From: Gammaproteobacteria bacterium
Lineage (GTDB): Bacteria; Pseudomonadota; Gammaproteobacteria; Steroidobacterales; Woeseiaceae
Length of the DNA stretch: 64,000 nt
Direction of reading: 5' to 3'
Assembly: GCA_030429005.1 (NCBI GenBank)
Contig: JAUIDP010000008.1
Coordinates: 1-64,000, forward strand
The notes beneath the pieces were generated by a model. It was not told the origin of the DNA. It did not search any database and saw only the letters and a program-made list of their open reading frames with translations. Position numbers and translations under genes: made by a program. Shown piece after piece: positions 9,129-17,662 of the stretch. Positions within the stretch are counted from its first letter, which is position 1; each line of letters starts with the position of its first letter.

Positions 9129-10502
9129 ATGGCCCACCGGTCGATTTTATCGGTCGTTCTGCTCTCGCTGGCACTGCCGTTCAACGTTCAGGCTGAAGAC
9201 ATGCAGTTGACATATGTCTTCTACGGCGCACCCGCCCAACGCGCCTGGGCTGACGGCGCCGTGCTGACTGTGAATTTCGATGGCACGGTTGCCGCGAACT
9301 ACGACTACGTGACGATAAACTCCATTGAGTCGGCAGTACTGACCCGGCCCGGTCTGCCACCATACGAGTTTCCGTCGATCAGCCCAGACGAGATCGAAAC
9401 GGTGCCGGCCGGCGGTGTTCCGACGGTTAGTTTCTCCGGTACGTTTCTGAATTTCACGGTTTGCCCGTCCGGCTTTACGACCGACTCCGATGGTAACGGC
9501 AGCCTCGACAGCTGTGAGTACGGTGTAGATGGCGGTTTCGGTTTCAGCTACGGACCTGCAGCATCCGACGGCGACCTCGCCGCTGCGGCCGATGATTCCG
9601 GCACGGCTGCCTGCGCCGGCGCATCAGGTTGCCCGGTTACCGATGCACCGATCGACCTTTCACAGTGGTTGCTGGTTGCCGACGCGGACAACGACGGCTT
9701 CCTGGATTCCGTGGACAACTGCCCGGATGTTGCAAATGGGCTGCAGCTCGACACGGATGGTGACGGTGTCGGCAATGTTTGCAGCATCGGGGACACCCAG
9801 TCTTTCTCAGACGGAACACGCCCGCTGTTCACGCCAACGATCAATTCGATCGACGAAAGCTGCATCCTGAATGGCTGGTGGGTCGGTAGCTGCGTTGTGG
9901 CGCTGGTCGAGGGAGAAGATGGCCCGGGTGACAATGCGCTGTATTACGACTCGTCCACCTCACACAATCGCCATTTCAATTTCATGACGTGGGAAGAGTA
10001 TGAATATTCTGACGGCCGATTCCTGGGTGACCTGTACAACCAGGACATCATTGCCTTAAGGTTCCGGGCGCGTCATGCTGGCGGCACCGAGCCACTGGTA
10101 TTGCGGGTCATGGTGGCCGACTCGTTCAGCGACGGCGGCACCGATTTTGCGATCTCCAACGAAACTGCGACGATCACGGTAGGTTCCGGCTGGACCGATT
10201 ACGAGATCTCGCTGGACCTGGATGACCTCGAAACCGGTACACGCCTGTTCGGCGACAAGACCATTCTTGCCCCGAGGCGGACAGCGGAAGAAATCCTGAC
10301 GGCTGTCGCGCAATTCAGCCTGCGGCATGACCCGACCGGTGCAGGCCCGGGTACACCTGCACCAACTGACGCGGCAATGGAAATTGATGATATTGAACTC
10401 GTCAGTGCAGCTGGAAGCAGCAGCATCCTGATGCTGCTGGCATTGCTTGCCATCGCCTGCCGCCGGCGAGCGTTACAACTCGCCGGCAACGTTCAGAAAT
10501 AG
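9129..10502 (+). CDS. Secreted protein with thrombospondin type-3 repeat and GlyGly-CTERM-like anchor
   Basis: 457 aa from ATG 9129, with TTGGAG ahead of it (the upstream TTG at 9117 is part of that site). A signal peptide ends near residue 22 (VQAED). A calcium-binding thrombospondin type-3 segment reads DADNDGFLDSVDNCPD and DTDGDGVGNVC (residues about 180-215). A carbohydrate-binding-like jelly-roll region probably follows. The C-terminus is a hydrophobic helix SSSILMLLALLAIACRRR, the pattern of GlyGly-CTERM/rhombosortase-type sorting tails. It is probably processed and placed on or released from the cell surface. The ligand is unknown. Confidence 0.75.
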   Translation: MAHRSILSVVLLSLALPFNVQAEDMQLTYVFYGAPAQRAWADGAVLTVNFDGTVAANYDYVTINSIESAVLTRPGLPPYEFPSISPDEIETVPAGGVPTVSFSGTFLNFTVCPSGFTTDSDGNGSLDSCEYGVDGGFGFSYGPAASDGDLAAAADDSGTAACAGASGCPVTDAPIDLSQWLLVADADNDGFLDSVDNCPDVANGLQLDTDGDGVGNVCSIGDTQSFSDGTRPLFTPTINSIDESCILNGWWVGSCVVALVEGEDGPGDNALYYDSSTSHNRHFNFMTWEEYEYSDGRFLGDLYNQDIIALRFRARHAGGTEPLVLRVMVADSFSDGGTDFAISNETATITVGSGWTDYEISLDLDDLETGTRLFGDKTILAPRRTAEEILTAVAQFSLRHDPTGAGPGTPAPTDAAMEIDDIELVSAAGSSSILMLLALLAIACRRRALQLAGNVQK

Positions 10503-10503
10503 A

Positions 10504-10683
10504 CTAGCTCAGACGGGGTCGTACCCAGTGCTGCTTGCCCAGCATTTCACCGTAAGCCGTACGATTGCCCTTGTGCTGCAGTCCGCCCTTGGGCCGCGCG
10601 GCAATTCTGGCGAAGCGGCTGCCGAGCAGGCCGATCGTTTCTTCGTCGATATCGTCCAGGAATTCCAGGTCTTTCTTGTTCAC
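10504..10683 (-). CDS. Small basic protein of unknown function (59 aa)
   Basis: A 60-codon frame starts at GTG 10683 with GAGGACC 8-10 nt upstream and stops at TAG 10504. The product begins MNKKDLEFLDDIDEETIGLL and continues with a basic half (RFARIAARPKGGLQHKGNRT) ending WVRPRLS. It has no signal peptide or membrane segment. The gene is 42 bp downstream of the acidic 93-aa gene in the same direction and may share its message. I do not recognise the family. Confidence 0.55.
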   Translation of the reverse strand: MNKKDLEFLDDIDEETIGLLGSRFARIAARPKGGLQHKGNRTAYGEMLGKQHWVRPRLS

Positions 10684-10725
10684 AGGTGTTGGTCCTCAAA
10701 AAGGAATTGATCGCGGTCACCAGGA

Positions 10726-11007
10726 CTAGTGATCAAATTCCGAGTAGTACTCGTCTGCCATCAGGTCGAAGTCGTCAGTGTCTTCGAAGTCTTCGAAATC
10801 CCGCATGGTCATGCGCAGTAATTTCTTTTCGCGAGCCCGCTCCAGCCGCCGCCATCCCGGTTCGCGCTGTCCGGGTCTTGTGCCCATCAGCTCGTCCATG
10901 ACGTCATCGTCTTCGAGGCCCATGGCCAGCAAATCGCCGTCGAAATCCGTGTCGAGGAGATCGTCCTCGGGCACTTCGTAGGCCGGTGATTCGTTTACTG
11001 TACTCAT
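10726..11007 (-). CDS. Small acidic protein, PA3496-like
   Basis: 93 aa from ATG 11007, which has GGGAGAAT upstream; the in-frame start at 11028 lacks such a site. The composition is strongly acidic at both ends (DDLLDTDFDGDLL; FEDFEDTDDFDLMADEYY). A basic helix between them (WRRLERAREKKLLRMTMRDFED) recalls the short PA3496-type 'envelope integrity' proteins, whose activity is unknown. Two MarR-type dyads lie in its promoter, so it is probably a target of the divergent MarR gene. Confidence 0.6.
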   Translation of the reverse strand: MSTVNESPAYEVPEDDLLDTDFDGDLLAMGLEDDDVMDELMGTRPGQREPGWRRLERAREKKLLRMTMRDFEDFEDTDDFDLMADEYYSEFDH

Positions 11008-11033
11008 GCTATTCTCCCGCAGAGTCAAACTAC

Positions 11034-11045
11034 CTTGACGTCAAG
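11034..11045. promoter_or_regulatory. Candidate MarR operator 1 (CTTGACGTCAAG)
   Basis: A perfect 12-bp palindrome between the divergent acidic-protein and marR genes. Its centre is 26 bp from the second copy, which puts both on about the same DNA face at 2.5 helical turns. Binding is inferred. Confidence 0.55.
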
Positions 11046-11059
11046 ATAAAACTTTTTGG

Positions 11060-11071
11060 CTTGATGTCAAG
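11060..11071. promoter_or_regulatory. Candidate MarR operator 2 (CTTGATGTCAAG)
   Basis: The same 12-bp dyad with one central change (10 of 12 positions symmetrical), 40 bp before the marR start. It probably serves autoregulation together with the first copy. Confidence 0.5.
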
Positions 11072-11110
11072 GTATTTTTTTTCATTTTTGCTTTTTGTTA
11101 ACTTGTTGTT

Positions 11111-11623
11111 ATGAAAGAAGATTTTGTTGATTCCCTGTTGCAGCAATGGGGAGAAGAGCACCCGGACAAGGACGTCTCATCGCTCAGCGTCATCGTTCGC
11201 CTGCAGTTCCTGCACAAACTCCTGCAGCGCCAGGCGACCGCGGCGCTGGCGCGCCACGGCCTCAAGCACTGGGAATACGACGTATTGTCAGTCCTGCGCC
11301 GCCAGGGCGAACCGTTCGAGTTGCCGGCCACCGAGATCGCACGCGCCGCGATGCTGACGACGGGCGCCATGACCACGCGCATCGACGGGCTCGAAGCACG
11401 CGGGCTCGTAAGGCGTCGGAGGAGCCGCGAGGACGGCCGGTCCGTTCCGGTACGTTTGACGATCCGGGGCAGGCAGCTGATCGACTATGCGATCGATACC
11501 CGACTGACCCAGGCCGACGAAGTTCTCGCCAATATCTCGGCCAAAGACCGGACACGGCTGGCATCCGACCTGCGCACGCTATTACTGGAATTCGACAGTA
11601 TGGCGGCCGATCCCCGCAACTGA
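11111..11623 (+). CDS. MarR-family transcriptional regulator
   Basis: 170 aa. The winged helix region is clear: LKHWEYDVLSVLRRQG, TEIARAAMLTTGAMTTRIDGLEARGLV (recognition helix) and RRRSREDGRSVPVRLT (wing). N- and C-terminal helices would form the dimer. The 5' sequence ATGAAAGAAGATTTTG follows an AT-rich leader with two palindromes. The ligand is unknown; candidates in the region are the acidic protein gene and itself. Confidence 0.9.
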   Translation: MKEDFVDSLLQQWGEEHPDKDVSSLSVIVRLQFLHKLLQRQATAALARHGLKHWEYDVLSVLRRQGEPFELPATEIARAAMLTTGAMTTRIDGLEARGLVRRRRSREDGRSVPVRLTIRGRQLIDYAIDTRLTQADEVLANISAKDRTRLASDLRTLLLEFDSMAADPRN

Positions 11624-11625
11624 CG

Positions 11626-12768
11626 TCATTGCACGTCAGCTGCCTGCGGGAAAGGATCCGAAAAACGCGGGTCCTGGAGCAGCGACTCGTCCGTCAGTGC
11701 GGCCAGGAACGCCAGCAGGTCGGCGCGTTCCGCATCTGACAGTTCGAATCCCCGGATGAATTCCGACTTGAACGGGCTGAGGCGGCCGTCACCGGCATTG
11801 GCACCGGATTCGAGCAGGCGTCCGCCACGTTCGTAATGTGCAATCACTTCCTCGAGAGTTGCAATGCTGCCGTCGTGCATGTACGGCGCGGTCACTGCAA
11901 CGTTGCGCAGCGTCGGCGCCTTGAAACGACCCATGTCGCGTCGCTCGCCGGTCATGTCGAACAGCCCGGTATTTTCGGCCGGGTAGCCACCGTTGCCGTC
12001 AACATTGTAGAGGCCATTGTTGTGAAAGCCGACCCGCTCGATGCGATCGTTGGCATGTGTCGTACTATCGGTGAAATTGAAGCCGCCATGACAGTGGAAA
12101 CATTCCAGGCGCTCGGAAAAAAACAGGTCCATGCCGCGTACTGCAGCGGCATCCAGCGCGCTTTCATCGCCTCCCAGATAGCGGTCGTAGGGCGAGTCGA
12201 AACTGACAATGCTGCGTACGAATGCTGCGATCGCCCGCAGCGCATTCAGCACCGAAAAAGGGTCCGCGTCATCCGGAAAGACGCGCGGAACGAGTTCCGC
12301 ATAAACAGCGTCGGAACGCAGCAGGCCGACCAGCTCGGCCTCCCGACCGCCCATTCCCATCTCCACAGGGTTGTCACCGAGCAGTGGCGTCAGCGCCTGG
12401 TCTTCCAGCTTGTCCAGCAGCGGATTCGCCCAGGTCAGGCGGCTGCCATAGGCCGTATTGACAAGGCTCATCGATCCGCGCGGGTGGATTTCACCGGTCG
12501 CACCGACAGATCGTGGACGCCCGTCGGTGAACGCCAGCGCCTGGATATGGCAGCTCGCACAAGCCGTCGTCCCGTTGACGGACAGCCGCCGGTCGTAAAA
12601 GAGCCGCCTGCCAAGTTCGACTTTCTCGGCACTCATCGGATTGTCCGCCGGAACATCCGGTCGCGGCAGGTTTTCGGCAATCGTCCAGCGGTACCCCGGG
12701 TCGTTGTGCCACGCGAAGACCGCCAGTACGAGCGCAGCAAGCGCGACTACCGGCAACAGTTTCTTCAT
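11626..12768 (-). CDS. Di-heme cytochrome c peroxidase/MauG relative, MbnH type
   Basis: 380 aa from ATG 12768, the start that overlaps the upstream gene by ATGA. It opens with an export signal/anchor (residues 1-20). Two c-type heme sites are present: CASCH at 70-74 and CFHCH at 223-227. MauG/CcpA landmarks include ELGRRLFYDRRLS, GSMSLVNTAYG, FKAPTLRNVAVTAPYMHDGS and EEVIAHYERGG. Its pairing with an MbnP-type gene identifies the 'metallo-mystery pair' subfamily. In the characterised pair, MbnH oxidises a Trp of MbnP to kynurenine. It acts in the periplasm. Confidence 0.88.
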   Translation of the reverse strand: MKKLLPVVALAALVLAVFAWHNDPGYRWTIAENLPRPDVPADNPMSAEKVELGRRLFYDRRLSVNGTTACASCHIQALAFTDGRPRSVGATGEIHPRGSMSLVNTAYGSRLTWANPLLDKLEDQALTPLLGDNPVEMGMGGREAELVGLLRSDAVYAELVPRVFPDDADPFSVLNALRAIAAFVRSIVSFDSPYDRYLGGDESALDAAAVRGMDLFFSERLECFHCHGGFNFTDSTTHANDRIERVGFHNNGLYNVDGNGGYPAENTGLFDMTGERRDMGRFKAPTLRNVAVTAPYMHDGSIATLEEVIAHYERGGRLLESGANAGDGRLSPFKSEFIRGFELSDAERADLLAFLAALTDESLLQDPRFSDPFPQAADVQ

Positions 12769-13556
12769 GGCGCCTGCTGCAGGGAAAACAGTTGTTGCTC
12801 GCCGTCCTTCCTGCCGGTCGCGTGATCGAGGCCGAGCGCGGCAAACGCCGCGGCACAATGCTTTTCTGCAGGACCCGACGAGCAGTCGGTTGGCGTCGTG
12901 TCCTGCAGCCTGCCGTCGGCCACCAGCGCTGCGAGGTCCACGAGCACCATGTCGCCCGGCGCGAAGTTCTCCAGTCGTACCGTCACGCGGTTTGGCGCGT
13001 TGCAGCCGGAAATATTCCGGATCGTGCCGCTGCAACCGGTACTGCCGAGATGCAGCCAGAAACTGTCGGACACATTTTTCAGACCGGCGCGCAGAAACTT
13101 GTAGCCACCTCGCCAGTGCCAGTGCATGTCGGGATCGCCGAGCGGCGGCTCGGCCTGCAGGGGGTCAGCGTGATTGTCGGCAAACGGCACGCCGAGTGTG
13201 AATTCAAGAGCGCGAAAAGACTGGCCGGCGACGCTGCCGCGTATGACGCTATGGGTATCCGGGGTACCGTTGATGCAACTGCCGCTGCCATCCTCGAGAT
13301 CCAGCAATGCCAGGTCGGCCTGCTGCCATGGCCCTGGTTCGAGCTCGACCGCATGCGTCGCGCCGGTTGCATCTTCGAGCCGCAGCTTGTGAACATAAAA
13401 CCGCAGATCCGACATCGTCGTCGCCATTGGGCCATCGCAGGCGATCTCTTCACCGTCGAAGGCTGCCCTGAATTCGATCTCGATCGGCGCCGGCGCTTTG
13501 TTGCAGGCGCACAGGAACGCCACGCTCGCAACGGTCATCAAATAACGCCAATTCAT
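12765..13556 (-). CDS. MbnP-family copper-binding lipoprotein (metallo-mystery pair partner)
   Basis: 263 aa. The N-terminus ends in a lipobox-like FLCAC (Cys16/18). The mature part carries the family signature: LRFYVHKLRLED, ALLDLEDGSGSCINGT, DMHWHWRGGYKF and paired cysteines (Cys40, 94, 175, 185, 225, 234). Trp146/Trp148 in the HWHW segment are candidates for the Trp that MbnH converts to kynurenine in the characterised system. The residue assignment is my inference. It is first in a two-gene operon with mbnH and probably binds Cu(I) in the periplasm. Confidence 0.88.
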   Translation of the reverse strand: MNWRYLMTVASVAFLCACNKAPAPIEIEFRAAFDGEEIACDGPMATTMSDLRFYVHKLRLEDATGATHAVELEPGPWQQADLALLDLEDGSGSCINGTPDTHSVIRGSVAGQSFRALEFTLGVPFADNHADPLQAEPPLGDPDMHWHWRGGYKFLRAGLKNVSDSFWLHLGSTGCSGTIRNISGCNAPNRVTVRLENFAPGDMVLVDLAALVADGRLQDTTPTDCSSGPAEKHCAAAFAALGLDHATGRKDGEQQLFSLQQAP

Positions 13557-13604
13557 GTCGAACCCTTCAACGAATTTTGTGTCGGATTATAGTAGCCTGC
13601 CGCC

Positions 13605-16355
13605 ATGAATATTCGACCCACGACATTCGCTATCGTTGCCTGCTTTTTCGCAGCGCCGGCGTTCGCCCATTCGGGCGACGAACCGCCGGTGTTTGTCGCG
13701 GCCGGCGGCACCGATGCCGGCAACTGCCAGGACGCAAACCAGCCATGCCTGACGATCGACTATGCGCTGAGCAAGCTTGGCAAGGGCGCACAGGTCCGGA
13801 TCGCATCGGGAGCCTACAGCATTGCCAGTGACAACGAGCTGTTCCACCTGCTGCACGGGACAGTCGACATCCAGGGCGGATTTGATGGCAAGGCAACGTT
13901 CGCAACGGCGACGTCGAGCCCGACGATCCTGACCGGCGTGCCACGAGAGTATTCCGAAGCACTGGCACAGCGCGGCTTTTTCGTCGCGCCCGACTTCAAG
14001 GCAGCGGATCGCGACCGCTACAGCAAGGTTCGGAAGGAACTGGGCAAGCATGCAGCGCTGAATGCGAGTATGTCGGCGACACCGTGCGTCGGCGGCAGTA
14101 TCAACGGCATGGCCTGTGACGATATCGACCTGTTGTCGCACGTGGGCATGGCGGACATCAGCGCCCGGCCCGGCGGTGGCCACGATGTCTGGGGCTTCGT
14201 CGACCTCAACAGCAACCGCGAGTATGCCATCATGGCATTCGATATCGGCACCGCCGTCTTCGACGTGACAGACGCCGAAAATCCGCGGGAAGTCGGTTTC
14301 ATCGATGGCCAGCTGACGTCATGGCGTGATGTCAAGGTCTACCAGTTCTGGAACAACACGGACGCGCGCTGGAACGCATACGCCTATATCACCGCTGACG
14401 GCACAACCGACGGCATGTTTGTCGTCGACCTGTCCGGCCTGCCGCACCGCGTGGCTCGCGTCAACTACACGAGCGACTTCGCGCAGGCACACAATGTGTT
14501 TGCGACCGGCACCGACTACGGCACCGGCCTGGCGCTGAACCAAACCCGGGCCACTGTCGTCGCTGCCGGCTCGGACATCAACGGCGGTCCGTATCGCGCC
14601 TATGATGTTTCCAACCCGGCCGCACCGGTCTTTTCGGTTATGCCCGGCACCGGCGGCAACGACTACATGCACGACGCTGCGTCGATGATCATCACTGACA
14701 GCCGCAAGGATACGCAATGCGTCAACGCCACGACGTACTGCGAACTGTTGTTCGACTTTAACGAGGACAGGGTCTACATCTGGGACATCACTGATGCCGA
14801 CAACCCGCAGCGACTGAGCAGCACACCGTACCCGAATGCCGGCTACGTACATTCCGGCTGGCCGAGTGAAGACAAGCAGACCCTGTTCATCCACGACGAG
14901 TTTGACGAAATCAACTTCGACCTCAAGTCGACGGTCAACATTTTCGACCTCGGCAACCTGGCCGCGCCGACAGTCCTGGCGCCATGGTCGGGCCCGACGG
15001 ACTCTATCGATCACAACGGATTTGTGCGCGGCAACCGCTATTACATGTCGAACTACGGGCGAGGCCTGACCGTGCTCGATATTACCGACCGCAGCAACGT
15101 GCAGGCTGTCGGACACCTGGATACCTTCCCGTTCACCGATGCTCGCGGCTTCTTCGGTGCCTGGGGCACGTACCCGTTTTTTCACAGCGGCAACATAGCC
15201 GTAAGTGACATCGATACCGGCTTTTACATGGTGGCCGATCGCACCCGTGACGTCGCCGCCGGACGACTGGCCTTGTCCGGCCATTCGTACGGTGGCGCCG
15301 AGGGCAGTACGTTGCAGATTCCGGTCCAGCGCCTTGGCGGCAGTGCCGGCGCCGTCAGCGTTGCCTATGAAATTGTCGGTGCAACGGCGACGGATGCCGA
15401 CGTTGCAGGTGGCACCGGTGTGCTGAACTGGAGCGACGGCGACACATCCCAGAAGTCTATCGCACTTGACCTGGTTGCCGACGGCGACGTCAGCGAAGGG
15501 CTGGAGCGGCTGCTTGTCAAACTGGTCGCACCGGCTGGCGGAGCGACTCTCGACTACCTGAATATCGCGAGTGTCTATGTCGGCGAAGCCGGCGCCGGCA
15601 GCACCGTACAGTTCTCCACCGCGGAGATTCGCATCGAGGAGCGTGGCTTCGGCACAGCCGTTGTCATATTGCAACGCAACGGCTCGGCCGCTGGCCCGGC
15701 GAGCGTCGACTATGCGCTGACCGGCAACGACGCGACACCGGGAACGGATTTCCAGGGCAATACCAGCGGCACGGTGAGCTGGCCCGACGGTGATGCCGAC
15801 CCGAAGACGCTCGAATTCCCAATCGTCGATGACAGCGTCGCCGAGGGCACCGAGTTCTTCGAGTTGGGTCTTGCGAATGCCAGCGGTGCGACCGTTGGTG
15901 GCATCAATACCGTCCGGGTTCGCCTGCTCGACGGCAATGGCAGCAGCAGTACGCCGAATGCCGTGGCCGGCGCCAACCAGACCGTCGCATCCGGTGCTGC
16001 GGTTTCACTCGACGGCAGCGGCTCGAATGATCCGGACGGTGATCCGCTGACTTACGAATGGCTACAGCTTTCCGGCCCGCCGGTCACGCTGGTGAATGCC
16101 GATTCGGCGACTGCCACGTTCACCGCGCCGAACGTCAATTCGGACAGCCTGCTGCGGTTCCAGCTGACGGTACACGACGGCTTGCTGCAAAACTCGGCAG
16201 AAACTTCCGTTACCGTGCAACGGCAGGCTGGCGGCGGCAACCAGAAGAAAGGCGGTGGCGCCACACACTGGCTGATGCTGCTGGGTTTACTGGTGCTGGC
16301 GATCCGACGCCGCGGTACGCTCCGTCAAGCCGCCGGGAGCCGACTGGCAAACTAG
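13605..16355 (+). CDS. Choice-of-anchor B surface protein with Calx-beta and PKD-like domains, GlyGly-CTERM
   Basis: 916 aa. The signal peptide ends near APAFAHSG. Residues about 160-530 form the choice-of-anchor B repeat domain, with LVIVD-like beta-propeller strands: WGFVDLNSNREYAIMAFD, GTAVFDVTDAENPREVG, VYIWDITDADNPQ, GLTVLDITDRSN. Two Calx-beta domains follow (to about 780), then an Ig/PKD-like domain (NAVAGANQTVASGAAVSLDG). The tail is KKGGGATHWLMLLGLLVLAIRRR, a textbook GlyGly-CTERM sorting signal. It is divergent from mbnP by 48 bp and probably cell-surface located. Partner and ligand are unknown. Confidence 0.85.
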   Translation: MNIRPTTFAIVACFFAAPAFAHSGDEPPVFVAAGGTDAGNCQDANQPCLTIDYALSKLGKGAQVRIASGAYSIASDNELFHLLHGTVDIQGGFDGKATFATATSSPTILTGVPREYSEALAQRGFFVAPDFKAADRDRYSKVRKELGKHAALNASMSATPCVGGSINGMACDDIDLLSHVGMADISARPGGGHDVWGFVDLNSNREYAIMAFDIGTAVFDVTDAENPREVGFIDGQLTSWRDVKVYQFWNNTDARWNAYAYITADGTTDGMFVVDLSGLPHRVARVNYTSDFAQAHNVFATGTDYGTGLALNQTRATVVAAGSDINGGPYRAYDVSNPAAPVFSVMPGTGGNDYMHDAASMIITDSRKDTQCVNATTYCELLFDFNEDRVYIWDITDADNPQRLSSTPYPNAGYVHSGWPSEDKQTLFIHDEFDEINFDLKSTVNIFDLGNLAAPTVLAPWSGPTDSIDHNGFVRGNRYYMSNYGRGLTVLDITDRSNVQAVGHLDTFPFTDARGFFGAWGTYPFFHSGNIAVSDIDTGFYMVADRTRDVAAGRLALSGHSYGGAEGSTLQIPVQRLGGSAGAVSVAYEIVGATATDADVAGGTGVLNWSDGDTSQKSIALDLVADGDVSEGLERLLVKLVAPAGGATLDYLNIASVYVGEAGAGSTVQFSTAEIRIEERGFGTAVVILQRNGSAAGPASVDYALTGNDATPGTDFQGNTSGTVSWPDGDADPKTLEFPIVDDSVAEGTEFFELGLANASGATVGGINTVRVRLLDGNGSSSTPNAVAGANQTVASGAAVSLDGSGSNDPDGDPLTYEWLQLSGPPVTLVNADSATATFTAPNVNSDSLLRFQLTVHDGLLQNSAETSVTVQRQAGGGNQKKGGGATHWLMLLGLLVLAIRRRGTLRQAAGSRLAN

Positions 16356-16804
16356 TCTTCGTTCAGCTCAGTGTAGTGCAGGCTGACGACTTTCCACTCA
16401 CCGTCGATCTTGTTCCATACGTCAGTCTCGAACGCCCTGAGGTTCGCAACCTGGCCGTCATAGCGGGCTTTGTTAGTGACGAAATAGGTACTGATAGCCA
16501 CGTTGCCACCCGGCAGAACCTGGATGACGATGTCTGACATCTCGTTCAGCAGGACACCGTCGCCTGAATCGATCAGTGCGTGCCATTGTTCTTCGTACAC
16601 CGCCAGGTCCTGGCGCTCGCCCGAGAAAAATACCGTCGCATCGTCGGCGTAGTAATCGAAGTACGCGGCAACGTCATTGGTTGCATAGGCCTTGTTGAAA
16701 CCATCGAGCGCCGCCTCGATTTCGGCCTCAACGGATTCTGCATGGGCTGTGAACGCCACGAGACAAGCCAGCGCTGCCAGTAACCCGCTCATTGTTTTTC
16801 TCAT
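16352..16804 (-). CDS. Exported NTF2-like (SnoaL/DUF4440) protein
   Basis: 150 aa from ATG 16804, with GGGGAAAC upstream. The signal peptide ends AHAES. The body is a cone-shaped NTF2-like fold: IEAALDGFNKAYATNDVAAYFDYYADDATVFFSG, then YFVTNKARYDGQ and DVWNKIDGEWKVVSLHYTEL. It resembles DUF4440/SnoaL_3 proteins, usually of unknown ligand. Its stop shares the bases CTAG (16352-16355) with the stop of the convergent surface-protein gene. Confidence 0.78.
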   Translation of the reverse strand: MRKTMSGLLAALACLVAFTAHAESVEAEIEAALDGFNKAYATNDVAAYFDYYADDATVFFSGERQDLAVYEEQWHALIDSGDGVLLNEMSDIVIQVLPGGNVAISTYFVTNKARYDGQVANLRAFETDVWNKIDGEWKVVSLHYTELNED

Positions 16805-16881
16805 TGTGTTTCCCCGGAGACTGCTGTTGAGCACACAGGATGCCTCGATTCCGGGCCCGGGACAATGCGGTCCGAATGTCG

Positions 16882-17337
16882 CTACGGCGACTCGATGCAG
16901 CTCTTCAGCTGCGGCAACACGAACGACTTCCAGCCGTTTTTGAGCTGTTGCCAGAATTGCTCAACGGCATGTCGCGGGAACTGCTCCCAGCCGGAGTGCG
17001 TCAGCAATACCCTGGTCCTGCCCCGGGCGATTGCTGCCAGGCTGATCGTTACGAAGGTTTTTGGCGTGCCGGGCAGGTACCAGCTGAATTCCATGCGGCT
17101 GTTCGACTCGAGAGCCAGCAGCTCGCAATGGGTTGCACCTTCGATATCGCCGCGTTCACGCTTGTCGGCATTCGGCTGCATATAGAATACGTGCCCTGTT
17201 GTGGCTTCAAATTGCAGGCAACCAAGCCACTCCCCGACTGACACCGGATCAGCCATTGCCTGCCACACCGTCTCGACCGGCGCATCGATTTCGATCGACT
17301 CGACAATGTCATCGAGAGCGTCCTGCGGCGGCGTCAT
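16882..17337 (-). CDS. SRPBCC (AHSA1/START-like) domain protein
   Basis: 151 aa from ATG 17337, chosen because AGGAG at 17347-17351 lies 9 nt upstream; a TTG at 17367 would overlap the ArsR gene. Family landmarks are DDIVESIEIDAPVETVWQAMADP at the start and GGTRVxLTHSGW-type text (GRTRVLLTHSGWEQF) near residue 115. AHSA1-like SRPBCC proteins bind hydrophobic ligands. Pairing with an ArsR regulator directly upstream is a very common arrangement. The ligand is unknown. Confidence 0.85.
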   Translation of the reverse strand: MTPPQDALDDIVESIEIDAPVETVWQAMADPVSVGEWLGCLQFEATTGHVFYMQPNADKRERGDIEGATHCELLALESNSRMEFSWYLPGTPKTFVTISLAAIARGRTRVLLTHSGWEQFPRHAVEQFWQQLKNGWKSFVLPQLKSCIESP

Positions 17338-17356
17338 GTTCCGGCACTCCTGGCAT

Positions 17357-17659
17357 TCATTCGACAAGATCCTTCAGTGACTGCAGGCGGCTGCCCCAGA
17401 AAGACCGGATCCATTGCTGCACTTCCTGCAACGGCTCCGGGTTGGTCGCGTAGATGCGTTGCCTGCCACGCTTCGTCTCGGTTACCAGCCTGGCGTCTTT
17501 CAGGACCCGCAGGTGCTTCGACACGGCCGGCCGGCTGATCTCGAAGCGATCGGCCAGCTCCTTAACGGCCGTCGGTTGGCGGGCGAGCATGGCAATGATG
17601 TGCCGGCGGGTCGGGTCGGCGATCGCGGTGTAAACCTGTTGTTGCTGGGATGCTGGCAT
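17357..17659 (-). CDS. ArsR/SmtB-family transcriptional regulator
   Basis: 100 aa from ATG 17659, with GGAGAG upstream. Winged-helix text is clear: YTAIADPTRRHIIAMLARQPTAV, then ELADRFEISRPAVSKHLRVLKDARLV and RGRQRIYATNPEPLQEV. No metal-binding Cys pair is visible, so it is more likely a non-metal sensor of the type paired with SRPBCC genes. Two tandem GGTAAC-N6-GTTACC sites cover its own start region, implying autorepression. Confidence 0.88.
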   Translation of the reverse strand: MPASQQQQVYTAIADPTRRHIIAMLARQPTAVKELADRFEISRPAVSKHLRVLKDARLVTETKRGRQRIYATNPEPLQEVQQWIRSFWGSRLQSLKDLVE

Positions 17660-17662
17660 ACT

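Noticed and set aside
11836-12825. 329-aa plus-strand open frame
   Set aside because: Antisense to mbnH, which has both heme motifs.
11626-13556. Methanobactin biosynthesis cluster
   Set aside because: Only the MbnH/MbnP pair is present; no MbnA/B/C-like genes or methanobactin TonB receptor adjoin it.
14319-15674. 451-aa minus-strand open frame
   Set aside because: Antisense to the choice-of-anchor B gene, whose domains and sorting tail are clear on the plus strand.
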